From NCBI RefSeq assembly GCF_023195535.1, contig NZ_JALPNF010000003.1:248001-312000 (forward strand): 64,000 bases of DNA, written 5' to 3'. Positions 9,260 to 18,380 of the stretch are shown here, in pieces (the first letter of the stretch is position 1; each line of letters begins with the position of its first letter). The notes under the pieces are model-generated. The model saw nothing but the letters and a program-made list of their open reading frames with translations. It was not told where the DNA came from and did not search any database. Made by a program: the position numbers and the translations under genes. The stretch is from Sphingomonas faeni (GTDB lineage: Bacteria > Pseudomonadota > Alphaproteobacteria > Sphingomonadales > Sphingomonadaceae).

Positions 9260-9832
9260 CTAGAAGTTTCGCTCTCGGATCCGGACGGTATCGCCGGGCT
9301 GTACGATCACGTCCGCGGTCAACGGCTCGCGTTGCTCGGCGGCCTGTCCGGTATGGCGGATCATCACGGTCTTCTGGTTCGCGCGATAGGTGAAGCCACC
9401 CGCCGTCGCGACGGCACCCAGCACCGTCATCCCCGATTGATAGGGGAACTGGCCCGCCTTGTTCACTTCGCCGAGCACGTAGATCGGCCGCGAGGCGATC
9501 AGGTCGACCACCAGATGCGCGTTCTTGAAATACCGCGCCTGAAGCGTCTGCGTCAGCGTGGCCGAGAATTCGCCGAGCGTCTGCCCCTGCGCCTTGATCA
9601 TGCCGACCAGCGGAAACGAGATGTCGCCTTCGCTGTTGACGGCATATTCGCCGGTGACACCCGGTTCGTTGTAGACATTGATCCGCAGTCGATCGTCGGG
9701 CGCGAGCCGGTAGACATAGGCGGCGGCGGGCGGTGCTCCGGCCGGAGTCGGCGCGATATCGGGGGTGCAGCCGGTCAGCCAGACCGCAGCCGCAAAGGCC
9801 GCCGTCCATGTCCTTGCGACATGCCGGTTCAT
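9260..9832 (-). CDS. polysaccharide export lipoprotein (Wza/GumB-like)
   Basis: 190 residues. A lipobox (WLTGC, Cys about residue 22) marks an outer-membrane lipoprotein. The body has the Poly_export domain (YRLAPDDRLRINVYNEPGVTGEYAVNSEGDI...) followed by one SLBB-like domain (RPIYVLGEVNKAGQFPY). It forms the outer-membrane or periplasmic conduit for the polymer. It is shorter than E. coli Wza and lacks the C-terminal membrane helix, like GumB-type proteins, which fits with the neighbouring barrel providing the pore. The ATG overlaps the upstream glycosyltransferase stop (ATGA). Confidence 0.9.
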   Translation of the reverse strand: MNRHVARTWTAAFAAAVWLTGCTPDIAPTPAGAPPAAAYVYRLAPDDRLRINVYNEPGVTGEYAVNSEGDISFPLVGMIKAQGQTLGEFSATLTQTLQARYFKNAHLVVDLIASRPIYVLGEVNKAGQFPYQSGMTVLGAVATAGGFTYRANQKTVMIRHTGQAAEQREPLTADVIVQPGDTVRIRERNF

Positions 9833-10860
9833 ATCGCCTCTCCGCCACGTTCGGCACCACGAACGCGCTCAATCTCGGTATCGATCATAGGTTTCCTTGT
9901 TCGAAACTGGAGCACCTTGCGCTTCAGGAAGCCCGCCCCCCATGCAAGGTGCATCGTCGCCAGTGCCGGTGCGGCCATGAGCGCGCCGAGCCACCGCGCC
10001 TTGACCGCGAACACGGCCGAGGCGGCAAGCAAGGCGAGTCCATATGACAGCGGGATGACGAGAAGCGCGGGCAGCAGGGTTGCGCCAAGCAGGCTGAACC
10101 CGATCGCCAGCGTGATCGCAGGAGGCAGCATCTGTCGCACGCGCAGCCGCTCGCCATGTTTGTGGCTGTTACGCGCGCGACCCGAGCCATAGCGGAAATA
10201 TTGCCTGGCAAGACCGCGCAGCGTGTTCCGTGGATAATAGATCACCGGGATCGTCGCATCGAGCCAGATCCGGCCGTCCAGCGCCCGCAGCCGCGCATCG
10301 AGCTCGGCATCCTCGTTCGCCTCGAAACTGGTGTCGTACCCGCCCGCCTGCTCGAACAGAGTGCGACGGAAGGCCGCGTGATGACCATGATCCACCCAGC
10401 CCGATGCGCCACCCATGCGGTGTGCCGAGCCGCCCGTGCCGATGCGACTGTTCTGCGCGATCGCCACCGCGCGCTGGAAGCGGCTATGCCCTCGCGTCGT
10501 AAGCCCGACGACGACCGAGTCCGCGCCGCTCGTCGCGAGCGACGTCAGCAGTCGCGCGACATAGTCCTGTGGGTACGACGCATGCGCGTCGACGCGAACG
10601 AGGATGGCGAAGCGGGGATCGGCCGCCGCCGCCGCACGATTCATGCCGGCAGCCTGAATGCGCTCTGGGTTGTCGATCAGCCGAACGCGGGACGCGCGAT
10701 CGGCGACATCGGCCACGCATTCGCGCGTGCCGTCGCGGCTGCCGCCATCGGCGACCAGGATCTCGCCGACCACGGAGGACGGTTCGCGCAGAAGCGTGTC
10801 GAGCAACGCCTCGATATGGGCGATCTCGTTCAGGGTGGGAATGATGACCGTCGCGGTCAT
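9829..10860 (-). CDS. family 2 glycosyltransferase with C-terminal membrane segments (ExoA-like)
   Basis: 343 residues. TATVIIPTLNEIAHIEALLDTLL opens a GT2 domain; LVADGGSRDGT and VRVDAHASYP give the donor-binding acidic motifs. NEDAELDARLRALDGRIW is the ED-type catalytic motif, then YYPRNTLRGLARQYFRYGSGR. Hydrophobic helices follow (about 250-320), as in ExoA-type succinoglycan glucosyltransferases that work at the inner membrane. Start chosen at the ATG overlapping the upstream GT4 stop (ATGA at 10857-10860); the longer open frame upstream is in the GT4 gene. Probably one of the first additions after the primer sugar. Confidence 0.9.
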   Translation of the reverse strand: MTATVIIPTLNEIAHIEALLDTLLREPSSVVGEILVADGGSRDGTRECVADVADRASRVRLIDNPERIQAAGMNRAAAAADPRFAILVRVDAHASYPQDYVARLLTSLATSGADSVVVGLTTRGHSRFQRAVAIAQNSRIGTGGSAHRMGGASGWVDHGHHAAFRRTLFEQAGGYDTSFEANEDAELDARLRALDGRIWLDATIPVIYYPRNTLRGLARQYFRYGSGRARNSHKHGERLRVRQMLPPAITLAIGFSLLGATLLPALLVIPLSYGLALLAASAVFAVKARWLGALMAAPALATMHLAWGAGFLKRKVLQFRTRKPMIDTEIERVRGAERGGEAI

Positions 10861-11993
10861 GCTGCACGGCTTTCCGGTCGTAACGCCTCGACGAAGCGCG
10901 TGCTGGAACGATCGAGGCCGGTATCGTTGAGACGGGCACCGACATGGCTGCGATACTCGGCGATACCGGATGGCGTGATGGCACGCGCCATCGCGCCGGC
11001 AAGATCGACATGCGCGAAGTCGACCCGATTGGCAGACGGCAGATAGGACTGGAAGACGTCTATGTCCGACGCCAGGATGGGGATGCGATAGGTCATCGCC
11101 TCCAGCATCACCAACGGCACGCCTTCCCACCGCGACGGCATCAGCAGCAGATCGGCCGCCGCCAGGGTCGCATGGGGGGTGTCGGTCCACCGCGAACAGC
11201 GAATGTCGACCTGACCGGCGAGATCGTGCCGCAGCCGCTCGATATCCGCTTCACCCTCGCCCGAGCCGACGAACAGGAAGATCCAGTCGCCGAGCCGCGC
11301 CGCGGTCCGCCGGATCGCGTCTGCCAGCGCATCCAATCCCTTTTGTCGTACGTCGAGGCGGCCGAGGAACAGCGCGACGCGTGGACCGGGATCGAGTCCG
11401 AGCATCTCCCGGGCCTGCGCACGCGCGGGCACCGGCGGCGGTGCGACGATGTTGTCCGCCACGACGATGGGCGCGCTGCCACCCGCGGCGCGAACCTGCT
11501 CGACGACCGCGGTGCTCGGCACGATGAAGCGATCCGGTCGACGATACAGCCGGCGGCGGACCCAATCGCCGGGTACCGCGCTGCGACCCAACGCCGCCAT
11601 GCCGTGCGCCATCGGCACATAGCTGACGACAAAAGCGTCGCGGGGCGCCGCGAGCAGCGGAACGACGCAATTCTCGATGCGTCCCTGCAACAGCAACGTC
11701 GTGGCGGGACGCAGGTCGGCGAAAGCATCCCGCGCCGCGCGCGCGTAAGCCCGCCGGAACCCTCCGAGATAGGGCTCGGCGCGTGCCTTGGTGAAGACCC
11801 AGGGCCTCACCTCGAACCGATCCGAGACATGGGGTTGCAGGCGCTCGGCCAGCTTGGCGTTGGCAGTCGGATACCGCACGACGATGCGGTCGAACTCACC
11901 GCTCTGCACGAGTGCCGGCAGGAACCGCAGGAACATCGCTTCGTGCCCGCCAAAGTCCGGGCTGTCCTGGAAGATCAGGAGGGAGCGGCTCAT
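10857..11993 (-). CDS. family 4 glycosyltransferase (GT-B fold)
   Basis: 378 residues. The N-terminal domain has SLLIFQDSPDFGGHEAMFLRFLP, where GGHE matches the acceptor-side glycine motif of GT4 enzymes. The C-terminal half has VALFLGRLDVRQKGLDALADA and the donor-binding region LLLMPSRWEGVPLVMLEAM, with the E(x7)E pattern characteristic of retaining GT-B enzymes. Overlaps both neighbours by four bases, so it is coupled in the operon. Adds one sugar to the repeat unit; specificity unknown. Confidence 0.92.
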   Translation of the reverse strand: MSRSLLIFQDSPDFGGHEAMFLRFLPALVQSGEFDRIVVRYPTANAKLAERLQPHVSDRFEVRPWVFTKARAEPYLGGFRRAYARAARDAFADLRPATTLLLQGRIENCVVPLLAAPRDAFVVSYVPMAHGMAALGRSAVPGDWVRRRLYRRPDRFIVPSTAVVEQVRAAGGSAPIVVADNIVAPPPVPARAQAREMLGLDPGPRVALFLGRLDVRQKGLDALADAIRRTAARLGDWIFLFVGSGEGEADIERLRHDLAGQVDIRCSRWTDTPHATLAAADLLLMPSRWEGVPLVMLEAMTYRIPILASDIDVFQSYLPSANRVDFAHVDLAGAMARAITPSGIAEYRSHVGARLNDTGLDRSSTRFVEALRPESRAA

Positions 11994-13120
11994 GATACGG
12001 CGCCCGGTCGGCGATCGGCCAGCGCAGCTTCGTAGACGGTGCGGGTCAGTGCGCCGATCTGCGTCCAGTCGGGCATGTCCGTAGCGGGTCCGGTGCGCGG
12101 ATGTCGGCCGATCGAGTCGATGATCGCGCCCGCCAGTGCGCCAAGGTCCGCGGGCGGCACCAGGGCGCCTGCCGCACCGCCGGTACCGATCATCGTCCGA
12201 AACGCGCCGATGTCGCTCGCGATCAGCCAGCGGTCGAGGTCTGCCACCAGATGCAGCACACCGCTCGCATCGATCGTCCGGTAGGGGAAGACGAACGCGT
12301 CGGCGCTCCGGAGCAAGCCAGCCATCGCATCTTCGGACAGTCGTCCGGCACGCACGGTAAAGGCGGCGCCGAGGTCCAGTTCCCTGGCGCGGGCCAGAAT
12401 GGGCTCGATCGGGATCTGGACTTCGCCGGCGACGATCACCTCGAGGCGATCGCGGACCTGCGGGTCGATCAGGCCGAGCGCTTCGACGAGCAGGTCGACG
12501 CCCTTATACGCCTGCATCCGTCCGAACAGCACGATCCGCCAGCGACGCGGCTCGACGCGAGGCTCGGGCGCCGCCGCGCGCAACGGCAGGACGCCGTGCG
12601 GCACGACGTGGACCCGATCCTCGCGCAACCCACGCGCGACCAGCGCATCGCGTCCCTGCTCGGTGTGCACGATCAGCCGATCGAACGCCGCCAAGATGGC
12701 GGTGTAGCCGCTGCGTTGCGCAGCGCTGACCGGGCGACCGTTGAACGGCTCGATATCGTGGACCGTCAGGATCACCGGGCGGGTCCGCCGGATACGGCGG
12801 ACTGCACGCAGATCGAGCATCGGCAATGCCGCCCACTGAAAGTGGACGAGGTCGAAACGCGCCGCCTCCCGCTGGAGACGCCGCAGTCCGACGGCATGCT
12901 CGACACCCTTCAGTGCGCGCCATACCGATCCGACCCGACGCCTTGGCCCATCCGTGTACGGATAGAAGAAGGGCAATGTCGGGATCGCTGCGAGCAGATC
13001 CTCCTCCATCGGACGCAACGCGCGCGTCGCCCAGTTCGGTCGGATCGCATTGGCCTGCAAGCCGTTCGACAGCGCCGCGTCGTACGGCGCAGTGAACAGC
13101 GAGGGATCGACGAGCAACAC
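11990..13120 (-). CDS. family 4 glycosyltransferase
   Basis: 376 residues from a GTG at 13120 giving VLLVDPSLFTAPYDAAL, a normal GT4 N-terminus; TTG at 13117 is an alternative. The frame stays open further upstream with no ATG, so the start is uncertain and about 100 bp separates it from the sugar transferase. Motifs: LTVHDIEPFNG, IVLFGRMQAYKGVDLLVEAL, and the donor site ADAFVFPYRTIDASGVLHLV. Unlike the adjacent GT4, the E(x7)E motif is degenerate (an Asp appears where the first Glu would be), so it may use a variant mechanism or donor. Confidence 0.85.
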   Translation of the reverse strand: MLLVDPSLFTAPYDAALSNGLQANAIRPNWATRALRPMEEDLLAAIPTLPFFYPYTDGPRRRVGSVWRALKGVEHAVGLRRLQREAARFDLVHFQWAALPMLDLRAVRRIRRTRPVILTVHDIEPFNGRPVSAAQRSGYTAILAAFDRLIVHTEQGRDALVARGLREDRVHVVPHGVLPLRAAAPEPRVEPRRWRIVLFGRMQAYKGVDLLVEALGLIDPQVRDRLEVIVAGEVQIPIEPILARARELDLGAAFTVRAGRLSEDAMAGLLRSADAFVFPYRTIDASGVLHLVADLDRWLIASDIGAFRTMIGTGGAAGALVPPADLGALAGAIIDSIGRHPRTGPATDMPDWTQIGALTRTVYEAALADRRPGAVS

Positions 13121-13221
13121 CGATCGTATCGCGCGGTGGTCTGCGCGATCGTCGGCCGCAGCGTCGAGGTGGAGAGGGAAATCTCGGACGAGATCCTGGC
13201 GAGCGGGGGGCGCGGCGGTGC

Positions 13222-13929
13222 TCAGAACGACCCCTTGCTGGCAAAAACTGCCGGCACGGTGCGGACCATGATCCAGATATCGCCACCCACCCAGCGCGTC
13301 CGGCTGTAGATCGTGTCCATCGCCACGCGTCGCCGATAGCTGATGTCGTTGCGGCCACTGACCTGCCACAACCCGGTGATGCCGGGACGCATGGTGCAGT
13401 AGAATTGCATGTACCGGCCGTACCGCTCGACTTCGGCCGGTACGATCGGTCGCGGACCGACCATACTCATATGGCCCCAGACGACATTGATCAGCTGCGG
13501 CAGTTCGTCGAGGCTCGACTTGCGGAGAAAACGCCCGAGAGGGGTGATCCTCGGGTCATTGCGCAACTTCTGATCGAGCGCCCATTCGGCCTGCGCTTCA
13601 GGATTCTGTTCAAGATGTCGGCGCAGCCTCACTTCGGAGTCGCGGACCATCGTGCGCAGTTTAAGGCACGGAAACATCCGGCCGCCGCGACCGATGCGCC
13701 GATGGATGAACACCGGAGAACCCCCGTCCTGCAGAGAAATCGCTATACAAAGCAGTACCATGACGGGCAAAAACACGAGCAACGCGCTGGTGGAGAAGAT
13801 AATGTCGACCAGCCGCGACAGGTTGCCATCGACCTTCCGCATGACACTGAAGTTGCTTGCCGACTTACTCGAGGCATCAGGTCCCGAGTGCACTCTAACG
13901 CGAGTGCGTACATTGCCATAAAATGTCAT
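13222..13929 (-). CDS. undecaprenyl-phosphate sugar-1-phosphate transferase (ExoY-like)
   Basis: 235 residues. One N-terminal hydrophobic segment (about 41-66, re-entrant type) then the bacterial sugar transferase domain: [60 protein letters not shown] and [15 protein letters not shown]. It attaches the first sugar phosphate to undecaprenyl phosphate and so starts each repeat unit. It is the short form without the N-terminal multi-helix region found in WcaJ/GumD, like ExoY. GAGGTG precedes the ATG. It heads the leftward operon, so the promoter must lie in 13930-14150. Confidence 0.93.
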   Translation of the reverse strand: MTFYGNVRTRVRVHSGPDASSKSASNFSVMRKVDGNLSRLVDIIFSTSALLVFLPVMVLLCIAISLQDGGSPVFIHRRIGRGGRMFPCLKLRTMVRDSEVRLRRHLEQNPEAQAEWALDQKLRNDPRITPLGRFLRKSSLDELPQLINVVWGHMSMVGPRPIVPAEVERYGRYMQFYCTMRPGITGLWQVSGRNDISYRRRVAMDTIYSRTRWVGGDIWIMVRTVPAVFASKGSF

Positions 13930-13981
13930 GGCCGCACCTCATTGACTGCTGTTTGTTGTCGCACTGCAATATCGCAGAGGT

Positions 13982-13999
13982 GCTAGCGGTTGGCTAGCG
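13982..13999. promoter_or_regulatory. possible operator: two GCTAGCG boxes 11 bp apart
   Basis: GCTAGCG occurs at 13982-13988 and again at 13993-13999, about one helical turn apart, 53-70 bp upstream of the first gene of the leftward polysaccharide operon. Each box contains the 6-bp palindrome GCTAGC. The spacing fits a dimeric regulator, but no regulator is assigned. Confidence 0.3.
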
Positions 14000-14469
14000 T
14001 ATTGAGCGCCCGCTATCTCACCTTTACCTCTATCTACCGCATTGCAGCATGAACTTGGGAGCGTAAGGCGCTGAACAATGTTGTCAGTAGAGCAGTAGGG
14101 AGGTGGCCTTACTTGCGATCGTTTGAAGCGTCGTGCGCTGAATTAACCATATTCTGGAGCAGTCGTAGTATTTCGATAGAAGGCTAATCGCTTGATTATC
14201 CTGAAAAATACGGCGAAATCGGCGTGGTCGAGCCGTACTGGCAGGGAATTGGCACGGCGCGCTCGCCGCGGCGCAATCCGCGATGCGTATCCGAAACCGC
14301 CAGCAGGATCCGAATCGCTCATCTCGCCTGCTCCGGCGACGTCATGAACCGCTATCATCCGATCGCAGCGAGCTTTCGACACGCTGTCGCAACGCCGTAT
14401 CGACGGTGATGTTCGACGTCGCGCACCGATCGTGGTCATCGCCTTATGTAGCAGGCCGCGTGGGGGGCA

Positions 14470-14509
14470 GCCCGGGATCACGACCGCTGCGCGCAGCGTC
14501 ATCCCGGGC
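14470..14509 (-). terminator. strong hairpin just after maeB, no U-tract
   Basis: Arms GCCCGGGAT (14470-14478) and ATCCCGGGC (14501-14509) flank a perfect 14-bp palindrome CGCTGCGCGCAGCG (14485-14498). It lies about 25 bases beyond the maeB stop. There is no run of T, so it is either a weak terminator, an mRNA 3'-end stabiliser, or a single copy of a palindromic repeat. Confidence 0.4.
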
Positions 14510-14534
14510 CCTTTGTCCTAGCGCGGAACCGCCT

Positions 14535-16817
14535 TCAGGCCGTCTCGCTCACCGTCGCGGCCTGACCCACGGCGATCGCGCTGAGGTTGACGATCCCGCG
14601 CGCGGTCACGCTCGGCACCAGCATCTGCAGCGGCTTGGCGAGCCCCAGCAGCATCGGCCCCATCGGCGCCGATTCGGTCGAGGCCGACAGCAGCGACACC
14701 GCGATGTTCGCCGCGTCGATATTGGGCATCACCAGCAGATTTGCCGACCCGGTCAGCGGGCTATCCCCGACCAGCCGCCGCCGCAGCGCCTCGGACAGAG
14801 CCGCATCGCCGTGCATCTCGCCGTCGAACTCGAACTCCGGCGCGATGTCCTTGAGCAACGCATGGCCTGCGCGCATCTTCTGCGCGGACGGCGACCGCGA
14901 CGCACCGAAGCTCGAATGCGACAGCAACGCGGCCTTCGGCTCGATCGCGAACGCGCGGACCGCTTCGGCCGCGAGCATCGTCATCTCGGCGATCTGCTCG
15001 GCGGTCGGATCGACCGTCACGTGCGTATCACAGAAGAACAGGCTGCCCGTCCGCAGGATCACCGCCGACATCGCATACAGCCGCGACACGCCCGGCATCC
15101 GCGGCAGCAGCGGCATGACGTACGTCATCTGCGTCCACCAGTCGCCGATCCCGCCACACAAGGCCGCATCGACGCGTCCTTCGCGCAACAGCATCGCCGC
15201 CGCCACGCTGGGCCGCGTCCGCAGCGCCCGCTCGGCGCTGTCCGGCGGTGTGCCGCGACGGCCGACCAGCGCGCTATAGCCCGCCAGCAACGGCTCGAAG
15301 ACCTCACGATCGGTAGCCGGATCGAGCACCTCGACGTCCGTGCCGATCGTCATGCGCAGACCGCTCGATTCGATCTTTTCGGCGATCACCTCGCGCCGTC
15401 CGATGAGCACCGGCCGACCGATGCCCTCGTCAATTACCGTCTGCACCGCGCGCAGCGTCCGCGGGTCCTCGCCCTCGCCATACGCGATCGAGCGCCCCGC
15501 CTGCTTGGCGCGCGCGAAGATCGGCCGCATCAGCTGGCCCGAGCGATACACGAACACTTCGAGATCACGCAGATACGCGTCGAAATCCTCGATCGGCCGC
15601 GTCGCCACGCCCGAATCCATCGCCGCCTTAGCGACCGCTGGCGCGACGTGCAGGATCAGCCGCGGATCGAACGGCTTCGGGATGATGTAGGTCGGCCCGA
15701 ACACCGGCGTCGCGCCGCCATAGGCGGTAACGACCACGTCGGACGCCGTAGCCCGCGCCAAGGCCGCGATCGCGTCGACCGCTGCCACTTTCATCGCCTC
15801 GTTGATCTCGGTCGCGCCGACGTCGAGCGCCCCGCGGAAGATGAACGGGAAGCACAGCACGTTGTTGACCTGGTTCGGGAAATCCGAACGCCCGGTCGCG
15901 ATGATCGCATCGGGCCGCGTCGCATGCACCAGCGCCGGCTGGATCTCGGGCTCCGGGTTCGCCAGCGCCAGAATCAACGGATCGGGCGCCAGCAGATGCA
16001 GCCACTCCTGCTTCAGCACGCGTGGTGCCGACAGGCCGAGGAAGATATCCGCTCCCTCCAGCACGTCCGGCAACGTCCGCGCGTTCGTCTTGCGGGCATA
16101 GCGCGCCATGTTCGGCGGCATCACGTCGCCGCGATCGGCATGCACGACGCCGGCGATATCGGTCAGCGTCACGTTCTCGGGGTTGAGCCCCATCGACACC
16201 AGCAGGTCGACCGTCGCCAGCGCCGCCGCGCCCGCGCCCGACGTCACCAGCTTCATCTGGTCGAGCCGCTTGCCGCGCAGTTCGAGAACGTTGCGGACCG
16301 CGGCGGCACACACGATTGCGGTACCGTGCTGGTCGTCGTGGAACACCGGGATGTTCATCACCTCGCGCAGCTTCGTCTCGATCTCGAAGCATTCGGGCGC
16401 CTTGATGTCCTCGAGATTGATCCCGCCGAACGTCGGCTCGAGCACGCGCACGGCTTCGATGAACGCCTGCGGGTCGAGCTGATCGATCTCGATGTCGAAA
16501 CAGTCGATCCCCGCGAACTTCTTGAAGAGCACCGCCTTGCCCTCCATCACCGGCTTCGACGCCAGCGCCCCGATCGCGCCAAGGCCCAGAACCGCGGTCC
16601 CGTTGGTGATGACCGCGACCAGATTGCCCCGCGCGGTATAATCCCGCGCCTTGTCCGGATCGGCGGCGATCTCCTCGCACGCAGCGGCGACGCCCGGCGA
16701 ATAGGCGAGCGCCAGATCGCGCTGGGTCGCCATCCGCTTGGTCGCCTCGACCGAGAGCTTACCGGGCTTCGGATAGCGGTGATAATCGAGCGCGGCCTTG
16801 CGGAAATCGTCTTCCAT
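14535..16817 (-). CDS. maeB: NADP-dependent malic enzyme with phosphotransacetylase-like C-terminus
   Basis: 760 residues. The start [23 protein letters not shown] has AGGAAG upstream. The N-terminal malic domain (about 1-190) contains [14 protein letters not shown] with the catalytic Tyr, and [23 protein letters not shown] with the catalytic Lys. Next is an NAD(P)-binding domain (about 165-420, [17 protein letters not shown]). The C-terminal third is the PTA-like domain of MaeB proteins, probably regulatory through acetyl-CoA. It oxidatively decarboxylates malate to pyruvate, giving NADPH and gluconeogenic carbon. Length agrees with the MaeB family (about 750-760). Monocistronic by position. 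Confidence 0.96.
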   Translation of the reverse strand: MEDDFRKAALDYHRYPKPGKLSVEATKRMATQRDLALAYSPGVAAACEEIAADPDKARDYTARGNLVAVITNGTAVLGLGAIGALASKPVMEGKAVLFKKFAGIDCFDIEIDQLDPQAFIEAVRVLEPTFGGINLEDIKAPECFEIETKLREVMNIPVFHDDQHGTAIVCAAAVRNVLELRGKRLDQMKLVTSGAGAAALATVDLLVSMGLNPENVTLTDIAGVVHADRGDVMPPNMARYARKTNARTLPDVLEGADIFLGLSAPRVLKQEWLHLLAPDPLILALANPEPEIQPALVHATRPDAIIATGRSDFPNQVNNVLCFPFIFRGALDVGATEINEAMKVAAVDAIAALARATASDVVVTAYGGATPVFGPTYIIPKPFDPRLILHVAPAVAKAAMDSGVATRPIEDFDAYLRDLEVFVYRSGQLMRPIFARAKQAGRSIAYGEGEDPRTLRAVQTVIDEGIGRPVLIGRREVIAEKIESSGLRMTIGTDVEVLDPATDREVFEPLLAGYSALVGRRGTPPDSAERALRTRPSVAAAMLLREGRVDAALCGGIGDWWTQMTYVMPLLPRMPGVSRLYAMSAVILRTGSLFFCDTHVTVDPTAEQIAEMTMLAAEAVRAFAIEPKAALLSHSSFGASRSPSAQKMRAGHALLKDIAPEFEFDGEMHGDAALSEALRRRLVGDSPLTGSANLLVMPNIDAANIAVSLLSASTESAPMGPMLLGLAKPLQMLVPSVTARGIVNLSAIAVGQAATVSETA

Positions 16818-17000
16818 GGTCTTCCTAACCTGTCGGCCGCGGCGGCGACCGGGTTGAGCGCGCAAGCAAAGCTCGCGGCGACTGTTCAAGGGAGCGCATA
16901 GCCGCAGGGGAGGCGATCCGCCAACCCCGCGCGGACGTAGCGTCGGTTTGGTTGGGGGGCAGGGGGCAGCGTCACCTATCAGGCCACCACCCATCAGAGG

Positions 17001-17105
17001 CCCCCCCGGCGAAGGCCGGGGCTCAATTGGAACGTCGGACATAACTAAGCGCGGTCCTTCGTTACCACCGCCCCTCAAATTGGACCCTGGTCTCCGCCGG
17101 GGGGG
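17001..17105. repeat. paired palindrome, family D (CCCCGGCGAAGGCCGGGG)
   Basis: Two inverted arms, CCCCGGCGAAGGCCGGGGCTCAATTGG and its degraded complement, face each other about 55 bp apart. The same arms with CAATTGG or CAGTTGG tails recur at 35088 and 50150. Confidence 0.75.
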
Positions 17106-17127
17106 CAGAGGAGGACGAACCCTCCAC

Positions 17128-17256
17128 GATCCTACCCCGCCAGGGGGAGGTGGCACCGACGGTGACGGAGGGGGAGGGCCACGCAACATACGTGTTCGCT
17201 TCCCGCCCCCTCCGTCCGGCAAGTGCCGGCCACCTCCCCCTTGCGGGGGAGGATCG
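17128..17256. repeat. paired palindrome, family A (CTCCCCC..GGGGGAGGTGGC)
   Basis: Left arm GCCAGGGGGAGGTGGCACC and right arm GGCCACCTCCCCCTTGCGGG face each other, with the shared inner block GACGGAGGGGGAGG / CCCCTCCGTC. Each arm can also fold on itself. Other copies: 20399, 39499, 48475 and 53151. Confidence 0.85.
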
Positions 17257-17338
17257 AAAATCGGCGATTCCACAAATCTCCTGTCCTACAACGAACCAAT
17301 ATGGTTCGCTCCCCCCGACAAAACCCGGGGAGCCAACC

Positions 17339-17875
17339 ATGACCATCCACGCCCTAATCGACGCCGTAATCGACCGCGAAGGCGGCTACACCAACCACCC
17401 CGCAGACCGAGGCGGCCCCACCCGCTACGGCATCACGCAAGCCGTAGCCCGCACCAACGGCTACCCCGGAGACATGCGCAATTTCCCCCGCGCGAAGGCC
17501 AAAGACATTTACAGCCGCCTCTACTGGACCCGCCCCGCCTTCGATCAGATCGCCCCCCGCGCCCCCAAAATCGCCGAAGAACTCTTCGACACCGGTGTCA
17601 ACATGGGGCCCAGCGTGGCCGCCACCTTCCTCCAACGCGCCCTCAACGCGCTGAACCGGGGCGCCTCCGACTACCCCGACATGACCCTGGACGGGCGCAT
17701 CGGTCCAGCAACATTAGCCGCACTCGATGCTTTCCTCGCCCGCCGAAAACCAGGCGGCGAAACCGTGCTCCTGAAAGCGATCGAAGCCCTCCAGGGCGAA
17801 CGCTACGTCGCCCTCGCCGAGACCCGCCCCGCCAACGAAGCCTTCCTCTACGGCTGGCTCGCCAACCGTACCTGA
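17339..17875 (+). CDS. GH108-type peptidoglycan hydrolase (endolysin-like)
   Basis: 178 residues, starting MTIHALIDAVIDREGGYTNHP. The EGGY motif (Glu14) is the catalytic signature of glycosyl hydrolase family 108 N-acetylmuramidases, followed by DRGGPTRYGIT. The C-terminal part (VNMGPSVAATFLQRALN...DGRIGPATLAAL) matches the PG_binding_3 domain. The two-domain size is as expected for phage or gene-transfer-agent endolysins; there is no signal peptide, so it needs a holin or other route. A holin-like gene starts 63 bp downstream, making a lysis pair. No other phage genes are nearby. Confidence 0.88.
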   Translation: MTIHALIDAVIDREGGYTNHPADRGGPTRYGITQAVARTNGYPGDMRNFPRAKAKDIYSRLYWTRPAFDQIAPRAPKIAEELFDTGVNMGPSVAATFLQRALNALNRGASDYPDMTLDGRIGPATLAALDAFLARRKPGGETVLLKAIEALQGERYVALAETRPANEAFLYGWLANRT

Positions 17876-17938
17876 CGCCCCTGCGAAACGCTGCCAGCGT
17901 CTATACTTTCTATACTTCACTTTTGCCGGAGGCAGCCA

Positions 17939-18211
17939 ATGACCCCGCAACCCCTTGATCCAGCACCCGATCCCGTCCCGGCCGACCTTTGGGTCAGCAG
18001 AGCCCGGCCGACCTTCCTCTACGTCATGTACACACTGCTGCTCGGCGCGATTCCCGCCGGCCTGATCGCCGCAGTCAGGCCACAAATGGCGCAGGCCATC
18101 GCGGCAGGCATGGCGGCGTACCTCAACGCGATTCCCGAACCGCTCTACGCACTCTTCGGGACCGGCTATCTCGGCTACACGGTGGCCAGGGAATGGGGGA
18201 AGGGGCGCTAA
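17939..18211 (+). CDS. 3TM holin-like protein (GTA holin family)
   Basis: 90 residues. Two to three hydrophobic segments (about 25-46, 50-66 and 70-80) with a short charged C-terminus (REWGKGR) match the GTA_holin_3TM type of small holins. GGAGG sits 8 bases before the ATG, a strong ribosome binding site. With the GH108 enzyme upstream it forms a minimal lysis cassette like those used by gene transfer agents and prophages. Function is inferred from size, topology and partner. Confidence 0.7.
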   Translation: MTPQPLDPAPDPVPADLWVSRARPTFLYVMYTLLLGAIPAGLIAAVRPQMAQAIAAGMAAYLNAIPEPLYALFGTGYLGYTVAREWGKGR

Positions 18212-18221
18212 CCTCCCCCTC

Positions 18222-18303
18222 CGTCATCCTGACGAAAGTCAGGATCCAGAGCCGAGGACGTCAACCTGCGTTACCCTGGATCCTGACTTTCGTCAGGATG
18301 ACG
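18222..18303. repeat. paired palindrome, family B (GTCATCCTGACGAAAGTCAGGAT)
   Basis: GTCATCCTGACGAAAGTCAG and its inverted copy CTGACTTTCGTCAGGATGAC bound an approximately 80-bp element. Each arm holds its own small hairpin (CCTGAC/GTCAGG). Near-identical elements occur at 21244 and 43767. Confidence 0.88.
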
Positions 18304-18380
18304 GGGAGGGCGCGCGATAAGCGGTCGTGCCGTGGCGGTCCGACCGTTGCACCCCCAAAACCAAACCCTACATCGCTGGC

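Larger units (their letters stand above)
13930..14534. other. 605-bp gap upstream of the polysaccharide operon
   Basis: Lower-GC stretch between the priming transferase (leftward) and the 3' end of maeB. No convincing gene: the open frames present are arginine-rich shadow-like frames. It holds a repeated GCTAGCG motif close to the operon start and a strong hairpin next to maeB. The lower GC and length fit a regulated promoter region, but I could not define a -35/-10 pair. Confidence 0.6.
16818..17338. other. 521-bp gap filled by two repeat pairs
   Basis: The gap between maeB (leftward) and the endolysin (rightward) is mostly two paired-palindrome elements (17001-17105 and 17128-17256). Promoters for both genes must lie in the remaining roughly 180 bp next to maeB and 80 bp next to the endolysin. 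No gene is supported. Confidence 0.7.

Noticed and set aside
1-13929. Gellan/sphingan cluster
   Set aside because: No rhamnose nucleotide genes, no spsB-like large set, and the priming and export genes are of different types.
14143-14502. 119-codon leftward open frame upstream of maeB 3' end
   Set aside because: Arg-rich, no ribosome site, covers the hairpin at 14470, and no family pattern.
17001-17256. CRISPR-like array from repeated units
   Set aside because: Units are inverted pairs of two different families without regular spacers or cas genes.
17339-18211. Intact prophage
   Set aside because: Only lysis genes are present; no integrase, capsid, tail or repressor in the window.
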